Positions 17,119 to 25,953 of a stretch of 64,000 bases of DNA are shown piece after piece. This DNA is from Streptomyces caniferus (lineage in GTDB: Bacteria > Actinomycetota > Actinomycetes > Streptomycetales > Streptomycetaceae), in the NCBI RefSeq assembly GCF_009811555.1, contig NZ_BLIN01000001.1, forward strand, positions 1-64,000, given 5' to 3'. How positions within the stretch are numbered: position 1 is the stretch's first letter; every line of letters begins with the position of its first letter. Below the pieces are notes generated by a model. It saw nothing but the letters and a program-made list of their open reading frames with translations. It ran no database searches and was not told the origin of the DNA. The position numbers were made by a program, and so were the translations under genes.

Positions 17119-17869
17119 CTGCGTAAGTCTCCCAGTTGTCGCAGTTGAACCGGAATTCGGTCGGAAGAAGCGGCACAGCCCGGAGTTCGTTGCCGGCGCT
17201 AATCCAGCGCCGTACCGCGTCGATGAGGTAGAGCTCGCCGTTGGAGCGAGGCGGGCATTCGCGGAGCGCCTCGAAGACGAAGGCCCCGAGGACCCAGCGG
17301 GCGGCGCAGGCGTGCACCCACCGCGCACCAGTGTGGTCCAGGAGGTCCTTGCCGAAGGCAGCGTCGTACGGCCCGGTACCCGTGATGGGCGGGGCCGCCG
17401 CGCCCAGGAGAGTCTCGTGCGGGGGCACGTTGCCCGCGGGGAACAGGCGGGTCAGTACGGAACATTCCGCCGAGCCACTGCGGACGAGGCGCCGTAGCGG
17501 TTCCTGGCCATCGGCGGCACCGCGGATCAGGTTGTCCCCGAAGGCGAGAACGAACGGCTGTCCCTGCGTCCATGTCTCAGCGTGGAGAGTCGGCGCGCCA
17601 GGGCCGGCGCCGTCGTCTTGGATACGGTAGGAGAAGTCCATTCCGTACGCCGCACCGCTGCCGAAGTACGAAGCGATCTGGCTCTTTCGCGAGGAGATCA
17701 CGAAGAGGACGTCTGACATGCCGGCCGCTCGGAGTTCGCCGACGAGGTGCTCCAGGATCGGCGTCCGTCCTACGGGCAGCATCTCCTTGGGGAAGATGCG
17801 GGTGATCGGGGCCATCTTGGTCCCCGCCCCGCCGGCGGCCACGACCGCCCTGGTGATCGTGCGCGTCAC
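17054..17869 (-). CDS. Sugar-1-phosphate nucleotidyltransferase, GalU-like
   Basis: A 271-residue protein beginning with a GalU-type signature: VVAAGGAGTKMAPITR, then FPKEMLPVGRTPILEHL. FVLAFGDNLI supplies the metal-binding Asp, and TGTGPYDAAFGKDLLDH matches the central region. These enzymes make NDP-sugars from NTP and a sugar-1-phosphate. The normal GalU Gly-Thr-Arg triplet reads GTK here, a change in the nucleotide loop. The ATG overlaps the stop of the DUF2332 gene. It shares the operon with RmlD-, SIS- and RraA-like proteins. Confidence 0.8.
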   Translation of the reverse strand: MTRTITRAVVAAGGAGTKMAPITRIFPKEMLPVGRTPILEHLVGELRAAGMSDVLFVISSRKSQIASYFGSGAAYGMDFSYRIQDDGAGPGAPTLHAETWTQGQPFVLAFGDNLIRGAADGQEPLRRLVRSGSAECSVLTRLFPAGNVPPHETLLGAAAPPITGTGPYDAAFGKDLLDHTGARWVHACAARWVLGAFVFEALRECPPRSNGELYLIDAVRRWISAGNELRAVPLLPTEFRFNCDNWETYADAVATLRASTPHAPTQQGASR

Positions 17870-18939
17870 GGGGTGCTCGCTCCCTTCAGGTGCTCGGCCG
17901 GCTTGGCCAGCCAGTCGAGCCAGGTTCCGTAGACATCGCAGTAGGCGACGACGTCCGAACGACTCACGCCGCTCTCGTGGCGGGCCATGATCATGTGGGG
18001 AGTGTCGTGGCCGAAGTGGCCGATGGAGATCTCATGGAGCGGGCGTTGCCGGCTCAGCTCGGCGAGGGTGTCGACGAGGCGTTCCCGGCCGCCGGGCGAG
18101 CCGAAGATCTGGTAGATCGACCACGAGAAGACGAAACAGAGGTGCTGGTCAGCCGGGGTGGTGGCGACCACATCGGCGAGGTGTTCTTCGGCGCGGCCAG
18201 CCAGGATCGTCGGCGGGGTCCGCGCTGCCAGCGTCAGGGCGCTGTTGAGGGTGCGCATCCGTGTGGTCTGCTCCGGCCAGGTGAGGCTGACCAGCCACTC
18301 GGTCGCCTCGGGGTCGGTGACGTCCACCGGGTTGAGCTCGATCCCGACCGGCCGGGCGAAGCGCGTGACGTCCAGGGACAAAGGCGGTGTTGCGCCCTTG
18401 ATCTCGCAGGTGAGGACCGTGTCCGGATCGCTGGCGGGCAGGCTGAGCCTGTGCCCGTCGTAGTCGTAGGTGTAGCGGTCCCAGAGCAGGTTCAGGCCGG
18501 CGCTGGCGCCCACGTCGACGATCCTGATCGGGCGATCGTCGAGCTGCTGCTGGAGCGCAGCAAAGGCGGGGAGGAGCACAGCACAGCGGTTGACCTCGTT
18601 GGTCTGCACGGAGCGGGTCGAGATGGTGCGCGTGATCTGTTCGGCGTGCCGTCGGCAGAAGTCCGCGAGGAGGACGGCGGCGCGGTCCGCTTCCAGGGCT
18701 TCGTGGCCGGTGAAGTAGCAGGCCAGCGGGTGCTGCACCCCGCGGCGGAGGATGTGGTGGACGGCCCCGAGCAACATGTTGGGGGCCGGCTGGCCCGGCT
18801 GTGTGCCGGCCGCGAGGTCGAGCAGCTCAGAGGTGCGAGCGACCGCCTGGGAGAGCGTCTCGTACAACGGGGACTTACCTGCGGCCTGCTGGGCGGCGAA
18901 CCGCTCGAAGGTGTCGGCGAGTTGGGCGTGTTCGGTCAC
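17866..18939 (-). CDS. DUF2332-family protein
   Basis: A 357-residue protein with the DUF2332 hallmark VDVGASAGLNLLWDRYTYDY near the centre, which resembles a SAM-binding glycine loop, followed by GIELNPVDVTDPEATEWL and CFVFSWSIYQIFG. The family has no proven reaction; a methyltransferase-like fold is often suggested. It starts at ATG 18939, ten bases after the RraA-like gene, and overlaps the nucleotidyltransferase start by ATGA. Context points to a step on a sugar or sugar-nucleotide. Confidence 0.75.
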   Translation of the reverse strand: MTEHAQLADTFERFAAQQAAGKSPLYETLSQAVARTSELLDLAAGTQPGQPAPNMLLGAVHHILRRGVQHPLACYFTGHEALEADRAAVLLADFCRRHAEQITRTISTRSVQTNEVNRCAVLLPAFAALQQQLDDRPIRIVDVGASAGLNLLWDRYTYDYDGHRLSLPASDPDTVLTCEIKGATPPLSLDVTRFARPVGIELNPVDVTDPEATEWLVSLTWPEQTTRMRTLNSALTLAARTPPTILAGRAEEHLADVVATTPADQHLCFVFSWSIYQIFGSPGGRERLVDTLAELSRQRPLHEISIGHFGHDTPHMIMARHESGVSRSDVVAYCDVYGTWLDWLAKPAEHLKGASTP

Positions 18940-18949
18940 GGAGCGCCCC

Positions 18950-19615
18950 TTAGATGATCTTGTAGCCGGTGTCGGCGAGCTGCTGGACGGCGCCGAGGCT
19001 CTGGCCGCGGCGGGCCCACCACTTCTCGTCCTCGGCGGTCATTGCGGCCTGGGTCTTGGCGATGACGGCGGCGACCAGGGCGCGGGGGACGACGACGGTG
19101 CCGTCCTCGTCGCCGACCACGACGTCCCCGGGGGTGATGCGGACGCCGTCAATGTCCACGGGGACGTTGACCGCGCCGCCCTCTCGGCCGGCCGGGTAGT
19201 CGTAGTTGAGTGGGGTGGTGCCGCGCGCGACGGTCGGGAAGGCGATGCGCCGCAGCTCGGCGACGTCGCGGACCATGCCGTCGACCAGGACGCCGGCGAT
19301 GCCCCGGCTTTGCATGTGCGCGGCGGTCACGCCCCCGAAGCAGGAGCGTTCCTTGTTGCCGCCGGCTGCGACCACGACGAGGTCGCCGGGCTGAGCGAGG
19401 TCGATCGCCGCGCGGCGCACGGTCACGTCCGGGCCGAGGGCCGTGACGGCGCTGCCGCACAGGACCAGGCCGGGCGTCTGGAGCCTCAGGCAGTAGGAGA
19501 GGGCGCCGGTCTTGCCGAGAGCGTCCACGATCGACGCGACCGGGACGCGGGACAGGGCAGTGATCTCGCTTCGGCTGGGGCGGATGATCTCGGTGCGAAT
19601 CTCGCGTACAGACAT
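18950..19615 (-). CDS. RraA-like / HMG-aldolase-family protein
   Basis: A 221-residue protein with the family pattern VASIVDALGKTG, AGGNKERSCFGG, GVLVDGMVRDVAELR and ITPGDVVVGDEDG. The Arg and Asp of the VRD segment are the usual metal/oxyanion residues of the aldolase members. Enzymes of this fold cleave 4-hydroxy-4-methyl-2-oxoglutarate-type compounds, while RraA itself inhibits RNase E. In an operon with a SIS protein and sugar enzymes, an aldolase or decarboxylase role is more likely than RNase control. The adjacent gene upstream encodes the SIS protein, 15 bp away. Confidence 0.8.
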   Translation of the reverse strand: MSVREIRTEIIRPSRSEITALSRVPVASIVDALGKTGALSYCLRLQTPGLVLCGSAVTALGPDVTVRRAAIDLAQPGDLVVVAAGGNKERSCFGGVTAAHMQSRGIAGVLVDGMVRDVAELRRIAFPTVARGTTPLNYDYPAGREGGAVNVPVDIDGVRITPGDVVVGDEDGTVVVPRALVAAVIAKTQAAMTAEDEKWWARRGQSLGAVQQLADTGYKII

Positions 19616-19630
19616 GTGTGGACCTTTCGT

Positions 19631-20851
19631 TCAGAGGGAGTGCGGGGCGTTGGAAAGCTGGCGCAGCGGCGCCAGGTCCTGCGCCATGAGGTCGTGAAGC
19701 GACAGCCCGTTGGCCGGCCCGCCGGGGTCCGCCGCCAACGTGGCGCGGGTGGTCCGGCAGACCAGATGGGCGATCGACTGCACCAGGGCGGCCTGCGCGA
19801 AGTTGTCGACCTGCGGCAGGGTGAGCTGGTGCTGCGCTGCGCCGGGTCGGCCGGGGCCGTCTCGGTGCAGGAGGAAGAGCCGAGTGCCCGCCGCGGCGGC
19901 GGCGCTGATGGCCTCCTGGGTTGTCCTGGAGGCTGAGTCGTAGGTCAGGAGGAAGACCACGTCCTGCGGGGAGGCGCTGCTCAGCTGGTAGCGCACTCCG
20001 TGTGCGGGGTCGGGGTGGTCGTTGTAGATCGCGCTCATGTCGGCGAGCGACGGGTCGGAGACGACGAGCGGGGGTTGCACGCCCTCGACGCCGAGCGGGG
20101 CGTCCCAGCTGAGGTTGTGGGCGAAGTGCTCGCCGGCGAGGGCGAGGGGGCCGCCGTCGGGGCACAGCACGTAGATCCGGCGTCTACGGCGGATCGCGTC
20201 GGCAACGGCTTCGGTGGCCCCCTCCAAGAAGTCCGCCAGCCGGACGGTATCCACGGCGGCTAGGGCGTGCAGGTGCCGCTCCTGGCGGATTGGCAGCGGC
20301 GCATCCTGGGGAGCCAGCGCAGCGGCAGCCGTCAGCGTCAGCGCGGTCAACATCGCGTCCTCGCTGATCTGCTGGTCAGTGGTCCCAGTCGCCCAGACCA
20401 AGCCGTTCACCAGCTCCATCTGGGTCCCGTCCCCGCCCACCAGCGCGAGCACCGGCACACGGTTTTGCCCGCAGAGCCGGACGGCTTCGCAGATGTTGGC
20501 CGATCGCCCGCTGACGCTGGCGACCACGACCAGGCCCACCTGGTCGATGTCCCTGGCGAGCGACTGGGCAAAGAGCGTGCGGTAGTCCTGCCTCTGAGCG
20601 CCGTAGGCCATGGCCGCCGGGCTCATCATCGAGTCACTGACCGGCAGGCCGGCGCGGGCCTGGAGTTGCAGGAGAGTCGAGCGGACGATCGCCGAAGAGC
20701 CGCCATTGCCGAAGGCACGGACCTGGGCGCCGCTGTCGGCGGCCTTCCGCAGCAGGGCGACGGCCTCGGCGCCGCGGGTGAGTATGTGGCGGACAGTGAT
20801 GCCCACCTCGGTCATGTAGGCGCGGGCGAAGTCCTCATACACAGGGGGCAT
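19631..20851 (-). CDS. Two-domain SIS (sugar isomerase) protein
   Basis: A 406-residue protein with ATG at 20851 behind AGGA. The first SIS domain has FGNGGSSAIVRSTLL, an adapted phosphosugar-binding loop, and VASVSGRSANICEAV. The second half contains RRRRIYVLCPDGGP and FLLTYDSASRTTQEAI, typical of a second SIS lobe. SIS proteins isomerise or bind phosphosugars (GmhA, MurQ, GlmS families). Its stop-proximal neighbour is the RraA-like gene, and its start overlaps the RmlD-like gene by 17 bp. Substrate unknown. Confidence 0.8.
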   Translation of the reverse strand: MPPVYEDFARAYMTEVGITVRHILTRGAEAVALLRKAADSGAQVRAFGNGGSSAIVRSTLLQLQARAGLPVSDSMMSPAAMAYGAQRQDYRTLFAQSLARDIDQVGLVVVASVSGRSANICEAVRLCGQNRVPVLALVGGDGTQMELVNGLVWATGTTDQQISEDAMLTALTLTAAAALAPQDAPLPIRQERHLHALAAVDTVRLADFLEGATEAVADAIRRRRRIYVLCPDGGPLALAGEHFAHNLSWDAPLGVEGVQPPLVVSDPSLADMSAIYNDHPDPAHGVRYQLSSASPQDVVFLLTYDSASRTTQEAISAAAAAGTRLFLLHRDGPGRPGAAQHQLTLPQVDNFAQAALVQSIAHLVCRTTRATLAADPGGPANGLSLHDLMAQDLAPLRQLSNAPHSL

Positions 20852-21764
20852 GGAAGTCCTTCCGTAAGGTCGAAATGGGTTCGGCGGGGAGCAGCCAGGG
20901 CTCCACCACGGGCGGGAACTCGGTGGTGAAATGTCGGCGGACCGTGCCGAGGGCCTCGGGCAGGTCCCGGCAGTCGAGGCGGCAGTCGATCGGCCGGTCA
21001 CCGGACACCGCGTCCGCTTCCCCCGGGCGGATGTGCCCGGCGGGCAGGCCGAAACGGTCCGCGATCAGGACGGCCATCTGGTACTTGGTGAAGCCTTGCT
21101 CCGCACTCCAGTGAGCAACGGCTCCCAGGCGCTGCCCCCGCACAAGGGCCCCGGCAAGCCAGCGGCACACCTCGGCGGCCTCGTCCGTGTGCGTCGGGTA
21201 GCGCACGCACACGTCATCCAGCTCGACCGGGGCCCTGGCGCCGACCTGGCGGGCGAGCTCGGTCAGGTTCGTCTCGGCGGCGAACTGCACGGGCCCGTAG
21301 AGCACGGGCAGCCGCAGAATCGCCGCGTCAGGGCAGGCAGCGCGCACCGCATGCTCGGCCAGAAGTTTCCACCGGCCATAGGCATTCAGCGGGTTCGGAG
21401 GGCTGTCGGGCCGGTAAGGCGCTGCTTTCCCGTCGAAGACGTAGTCGGTTGAGATGTGCAGGAGCCGGGCCCCACACTGCCGGGTGCTCTGTGCGAGCAG
21501 CCGGGCGGCGTCGACGTTTTTGTCCCGGGCCTGATCCGGGGTGCCCGCCCACCTCTGGGGCCGGCGCTCACCCACGCAGTTGACGACGACGTCCGGCTGG
21601 GCCCGGCCGAGCAAGCGGTCGATGTCGTCGGCTGACGTGGCGTCGGCCCTGGCCAGCCCGGGGGCGGTCCGGCTGAAGCCGGTGCCCGTCACGGTCATGT
21701 CGTTGAATGCGCGCATCACGCTGCGTCCGAGCAGTCCGGAGGCGCCGAAGATCACTGCTCGCAT
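20835..21764 (-). CDS. dTDP-4-dehydrorhamnose reductase-like sugar-nucleotide reductase
   Basis: About 309 residues, with FGASGLLGRSVMRAF at the N-terminus (NAD(P) loop), then DVVVNCVGE, ISTDYVFDG and NAYGRWKLLAEH, the RmlD-type Tyr-x-x-x-Lys segment. RmlD reduces a 4-keto sugar nucleotide to the final sugar. The ATG at 21764 has GGAGGTG just upstream; the GTG one codon earlier is an alternative. It is the first gene of the minus-strand operon and lies 225 bp from a divergent regulator, with a palindromic operator between them. Confidence 0.8.
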   Translation of the reverse strand: MRAVIFGASGLLGRSVMRAFNDMTVTGTGFSRTAPGLARADATSADDIDRLLGRAQPDVVVNCVGERRPQRWAGTPDQARDKNVDAARLLAQSTRQCGARLLHISTDYVFDGKAAPYRPDSPPNPLNAYGRWKLLAEHAVRAACPDAAILRLPVLYGPVQFAAETNLTELARQVGARAPVELDDVCVRYPTHTDEAAEVCRWLAGALVRGQRLGAVAHWSAEQGFTKYQMAVLIADRFGLPAGHIRPGEADAVSGDRPIDCRLDCRDLPEALGTVRRHFTTEFPPVVEPWLLPAEPISTLRKDFHAPCV

Positions 21765-21840
21765 CACTCACCTCCACACGAAGTTCTGCGATGCGAGACA
21801 GCCAAGCGGAGCCGGACCGGTGAGCGCGAGAGGTTGCTGC

Positions 21841-21910
21841 GGTGCATGAGGTGGATGCACCAACTCGGTTTACGTACACCCCATTTGACGCTTGGTGTAC
21901 GTACACCAAG
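21841..21910. promoter_or_regulatory. Operator-like palindromes in the divergent promoter region
   Basis: A perfect 20-bp palindrome, CTTGGTGTACGTACACCAAG, covers 21891-21910. A matching half-site TTTACGTACACC lies about 20 bp to its left (21869-21880). A second exact inverted repeat, GGTGCAT-N7-ATGCACC, covers 21841-21861. All lie between the RmlD-led operon (minus) and the regulator gene at 21989 (plus), so they are probable binding sites for a dimeric regulator that may be the adjacent gene product. Confidence 0.7.
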
Positions 21911-21988
21911 TCCTTCGTCCCACCTCCTGTGGGCACCCCTGACAGTGGGGTAATTTCCGGCCCAGGACCCGCCGGACTTGGAGTGCCC

Positions 21989-23311
21989 ATGGAGCCAGCA
22001 GCGTTAGACGCCTCGCCGGCCAACGTGCTCGCCGCCCTTCTGGAGCAGCTGGGGATGCGGCCTGAGCACCTCATCGCCCGTATCAATGAACGGCGGGTCC
22101 ATCGCGGCTGCACGCCCCTCAGCCTGAAGGCGGCCTACCCCTGGCTACGAGAGGTGCCCTCTCGCCCACAGCCCGACAACCAGGCGGACGCCCTGGCCGT
22201 GCTCACCGCCAGGGCCGGACGGTGCATCACCGCGTCCGACATCGGATGGGACCTGCCCCGTCCCCGCACTCGTCACAGCCATCTCGACGCACCCGGCGAC
22301 GCACCCCTGGGGCCTCTGCTCCACGAGATCAGTCAAGGAGACATCATGGACCGCCGAAACCTGCTCCTGCTCACCGGAGCGGCAGCCACTGCGCCCGCTC
22401 TCACCCTCCTCCTCGGCCCGACAGAAGAAGCGGCAGCCACCACCGCCGCGCCAGCCACCACGCGCCTGAATGAGAAGCTCGTTTGCTCGATCGAGGGCGC
22501 AGTCCGGGACCTCCGGGAGATGGACGACTCCACCGGAAGCGCCAGCGGCGACCTCACCTGGGGCCACGGCATCTGGCAGAGCACTACCCGGGTGGTCGCG
22601 CAGGCTCAGGGGCGCGGACCTCTCGTCGAACGGCTCCAGACCGCCTACATCGAGCTGAGCGAGCAGGTCGGCTGGATGTTCTTCGACGCGCGCCGGCACC
22701 CTCAGGCACAACGCATCTACCACACGGGAATGCGGCTGGCCCGTGAGGCCGCAACCTCGCTGACCACCCGTCACTCGACAGCGAATCTGGTTGCCTCCGC
22801 TGCGTATCAGGCCGCATGGCTGGGCCACCACAACGATGCCGCCGCCCTCCTCGACATCGCCGCTCGGACACCGGAGCTGCCGTCTGCTGTGGCTGCAGTG
22901 ATCGCCGAGCGGCGCATCTACGCCGCGGGGCAGCGGCACGATCCTGGCGCGGTCCTGCGGTTCCGTGACGAAGCGCTGCTCGATCTCGGCTCTTCCGACG
23001 AGGGCACGCCGTGGTGGGCGACCTGGATAACGCAGGGCTCCGTGGACGCGGCCACCGGCCGGGCCTGGCTTGCCTGCGACCAGCCGTCACGGGCTGTGCC
23101 CTTCCTGAACCGCCGCGTCGAGGCGGCTTCGCCCGACTACCCGCGCGATCGCCTCCACGCCGTTCTCGATCTGGCTGACACCGTCCATAAGTGCGGCGAC
23201 AGCGACAAGGCGCGGGAGTTGCTTGGCCAGGCCGAAGGGTTGATCGGCACCGTCAGTTCTCGGCGTATGGCTCATCGGTACGAGGCGCTGTCGGCGGCCG
23301 TCTCCGCTTGA
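21989..23311 (+). CDS. Regulator-like protein, TPR-type C-terminal region
   Basis: The open frame extends left to 21842, but that would place the palindromic operator inside the gene. ATG 21989 with GGAG five bases upstream is the better start, giving 440 residues. The N-terminal 110 residues look like a divergent DNA-binding region (PANVLAALLEQLGMRPEHL). MDRRNLLLLTGAAATAPALT mimics a Tat-like motif, but in these Streptomyces regulators it lies internally. The rest is helical repeat sequence (AYQAAWLGHHNDAAALLDIA), similar in style to the XRE-type protein at 24621-25934. It probably controls the divergent sugar operon. Confidence 0.6.
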   Translation: MEPAALDASPANVLAALLEQLGMRPEHLIARINERRVHRGCTPLSLKAAYPWLREVPSRPQPDNQADALAVLTARAGRCITASDIGWDLPRPRTRHSHLDAPGDAPLGPLLHEISQGDIMDRRNLLLLTGAAATAPALTLLLGPTEEAAATTAAPATTRLNEKLVCSIEGAVRDLREMDDSTGSASGDLTWGHGIWQSTTRVVAQAQGRGPLVERLQTAYIELSEQVGWMFFDARRHPQAQRIYHTGMRLAREAATSLTTRHSTANLVASAAYQAAWLGHHNDAAALLDIAARTPELPSAVAAVIAERRIYAAGQRHDPGAVLRFRDEALLDLGSSDEGTPWWATWITQGSVDAATGRAWLACDQPSRAVPFLNRRVEAASPDYPRDRLHAVLDLADTVHKCGDSDKARELLGQAEGLIGTVSSRRMAHRYEALSAAVSA

Positions 23312-23350
23312 TCGCGGGAGCGAGCGGCGGGTCCTGGGCCGACTCCGGGC

Positions 23351-24397
23351 CTACGGCTGGCTGGCGCCTGATGAGGACGTGTACCGACCCGTCCAGATCG
23401 TGCGAGCATCGAAGGCACCCCAACCCTCTGTCACGGTTCGGCGGAGGCCCTCAAGGGTGTCCGGGCTGGTTCCCAGGTCGGCCGCGAGGGCATGCACGAT
23501 CTCCAGGACCTCGGCCAGTTGCTCAGCGGCGCCCGGGGCGCCGGGGGCCGCAGCAAGGAGCGCTGTCACCTCGTCCCGCAACTTCTCCCGCAGTCGCCTG
23601 CGGAATTCGCCCGTGTCCGCGTGGTACACCTCCAGCTCGCGCCCCTCAGCCTGATGCACCGCGTCGGGTACCCGGTCTCGGATCAGGCGGGGGCGCTCCC
23701 CCAGCACGTGGTCGATGGCCTCGACGACATCGACAGCAATGTGGGTTGGCCAGAACGCGGTCTCCGTCCATGGCCGGCCCCCGGACACCCAGACGCTGTG
23801 CAGGCCCAGGTCGACCGCTCCCCGCACGTCTGTGTGCCCGGCGTCCCCGATCACCCAGGTGCTGGCTCGGTCCAGGGCCGGCAGTCCGGCGGTGGCAGCG
23901 GCCACGTGGAAGATCTCCGGGTGGGGCTTCCGGGACCCGACCGACTCGGAGATCACCCAGCCGTCCACCAGGCGGTCCAGCCCGGCGGTTCGGATCTTCT
24001 CCTCCTGCTGGTCGGCACGCCCATTGGTGACGATCACGCAAGGCACCCCGGCGGCCCTGACGGCGAGCAGCGCGCGGCGGACCGGCTCGTCGAGGGCGAC
24101 GTGGGCCGCTGGGCCGCGGTGCAAGAACTCTGCGATCGTTTCCGGCGAGACGGCGCCTCCCCAGTGCTCCGTCAGCTCCGCGACGACGACGGGCCGGGGG
24201 GTGTGTCCGCTCCGGTCGAGATCCATGATGGCCTCGACGCTCTCGGAAGGCAGGCCGTGCTCTGCAAGGAACACCTGAGCAGCTGACCGGAAGGCGGCGT
24301 CCCTGTTGATAAGGGTGTTGTCGAGGTCGACGGCGAGCAGCGAGGCTTTGTCGACAGGCGGCGGAACTGGAACATGCGGCATTGGCATCGGAATCAT
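23351..24397 (-). CDS. HAD hydrolase fused to a MazG/HisE-like pyrophosphohydrolase domain
   Basis: About 348 residues. The N-terminal HAD domain has motif I LLAVDLDNTLINRD, motif II VIVTNGRADQQ, a conserved Lys in GSRKPHPEIF and motif IV STWVIGDAGHTDVRGA. The last 110 residues (LIRDRVPDAVHQAEG, EFRRRLREKLRDEVTALL, AEQLAEVLEIVHALAADLG) match the all-alpha phosphoribosyl-ATP-pyrophosphohydrolase/MazG-like type with its Glu-x-x-Glu-like metal helix. Such a fusion suggests removal of a damaged or unusual nucleotide in two steps. The start is uncertain: ATG 24397, or later Mets nearby. It is divergent from the XRE-type gene. Confidence 0.75.
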   Translation of the reverse strand: MIPMPMPHVPVPPPVDKASLLAVDLDNTLINRDAAFRSAAQVFLAEHGLPSESVEAIMDLDRSGHTPRPVVVAELTEHWGGAVSPETIAEFLHRGPAAHVALDEPVRRALLAVRAAGVPCVIVTNGRADQQEEKIRTAGLDRLVDGWVISESVGSRKPHPEIFHVAAATAGLPALDRASTWVIGDAGHTDVRGAVDLGLHSVWVSGGRPWTETAFWPTHIAVDVVEAIDHVLGERPRLIRDRVPDAVHQAEGRELEVYHADTGEFRRRLREKLRDEVTALLAAAPGAPGAAEQLAEVLEIVHALAADLGTSPDTLEGLRRTVTEGWGAFDARTIWTGRYTSSSGASQP

Positions 24398-24620
24398 TTT
24401 GGTGAGGTTGACGTCGCGCCACTCAGCGCGAGGGTGGTCACCGCGTCGCCCACGCTGGGCCTCCGATCCTGGTCTGCGCCTGCCCGGAGCCGAGCGAGCC
24501 GGGAAGGCAAGTACATCCAACGCCCGGATCCTGGAACCAGGGTTCGAGCGTCATGCGGGGGTCATGCGGCTGTCCGCGTTCCGGCCCCCCACGCAGGTCC
24601 TCAGATGCTGAGATGGAAGC

Positions 24621-25934
24621 GTGGACGCGCTCCCCCAACACCCGCTAGCTATCGCTCGAGACCTTCACGGCCTGTCCCAGAGCGGCCTCGCCGCGGCAAT
24701 CAAGCAGGCGGCGCGCCGCCGCGACCGCAGGGCCGGCACGACCAAGCAGCAGGTGTCGGTCTGGGAGCGCCCCGGGGGCCGTGTGCCCGATGCCTGGTTT
24801 CAGCAGCTGATCGCCGACGTCTTCGGCGTCGGCCACGACCGTGTGACCGTACTGGGCTGGCCGTACTGGCTGCCCGGGAACGAGGCGCCTACGGCCCTGG
24901 GTTCAGGGGCGACGGTCGCCGCACTCAGAGAGGCCCAACGCCGCGCCATGCTCAACCGCCGCACCCTTGTCGGACTCGCACCCGCTGCTGTTGCGGCGCT
25001 CGCACAGCAGTGGGCCACCCTCGATCCTGCCCTTGCCGCGTCAGCCGCCGACGGCCGGCCGGTCGCCCCGGAGTTCGTGACCTGGCTGGAGTCCAGCGTT
25101 AGGCACCTCACGGGCATGGCCACCGTCGACCGCCAGCACAGCGCCCAGCTCCTGGACAGCTACTACGAGACCGTGGTTGGCCTGCTGGAAAAGTCCCGCT
25201 GCGACCAGATGACCGAAGCCCGCCTGTTCACGCTGGCATCCTCCCTTTCACAGACGATCGGGTGGCACCGCTTCGACCACGACCACCACGCCGCCGCCGG
25301 CCACTACTGGAGCGCCGCCCTCCACGCCGCCCACCAGGTAGGCGACGCCGACCGCGGAGCAGGCGTCCTTTCTGATTTGGCGTACCAGAACATCTGGCTC
25401 GGCCAGGCGGGCACCGCCATCGACGTCCTGGACCATGCTCTGTCCCGCACCCAGGACGCCACCGCCCGCTCCCTGCTCCACCTGCGCAAGGCCCGGGCCT
25501 TGGCCATGAACGGGGATGCCCGCGCCTGCCGCCGCGACCTCGACGCCGCAGAACACGCCCTCGACTCCGCCACCACCGCACCCCCCGCATGGTGCTCCTG
25601 GATGAGCCCAGCAGACCTCGCCGTCGACTCCGGCCGCTGCCTCATCGACCTCGGAGAAACCGGCCCCGCCCTGCACCAGATCTCTCAGGGAGTAGCCCTC
25701 CTGCCCGACGCCCGGGACAAAACCCGCGCGGTCTTCCTCACCTACGAAGCCGAAAGTCTGCTGCGTCAGGGCGAGATCGACCACAGTGCTTCCATCGCCG
25801 GCGAAGCCCTCGTGCTCGCCCAGCGGATCGGCGCCTCCCGCTGCGTCCGCCAGATCAGCGACCTCGCACCTGGCTACGAACCCCACCCGAAAGTGCAGGG
25901 TGTTGATCAGTTCCTCAGCATCGTTCGGGCATGA
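24621..25934 (+). CDS. XRE-like regulator with TPR-type C-terminus
   Basis: A 437-residue protein starting at GTG behind GGAAG. The first 75 residues form a helix-turn-helix domain (LHGLSQSGLAAAIKQAARR, KQQVSVWERPGG). The rest is helical tetratricopeptide-like sequence (HAAGHYWSAALHAAHQVGD, RSLLHLRKARALAMNGDA). Such proteins are widespread Streptomyces regulators, often next to small-molecule or peptide genes. It is followed after 19 bp by a GNAT acetyltransferase gene, with which it probably forms an operon. Confidence 0.7.
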   Translation: MDALPQHPLAIARDLHGLSQSGLAAAIKQAARRRDRRAGTTKQQVSVWERPGGRVPDAWFQQLIADVFGVGHDRVTVLGWPYWLPGNEAPTALGSGATVAALREAQRRAMLNRRTLVGLAPAAVAALAQQWATLDPALAASAADGRPVAPEFVTWLESSVRHLTGMATVDRQHSAQLLDSYYETVVGLLEKSRCDQMTEARLFTLASSLSQTIGWHRFDHDHHAAAGHYWSAALHAAHQVGDADRGAGVLSDLAYQNIWLGQAGTAIDVLDHALSRTQDATARSLLHLRKARALAMNGDARACRRDLDAAEHALDSATTAPPAWCSWMSPADLAVDSGRCLIDLGETGPALHQISQGVALLPDARDKTRAVFLTYEAESLLRQGEIDHSASIAGEALVLAQRIGASRCVRQISDLAPGYEPHPKVQGVDQFLSIVRA

Positions 25935-25953
25935 CACCACCAGGAGGCCCCTG

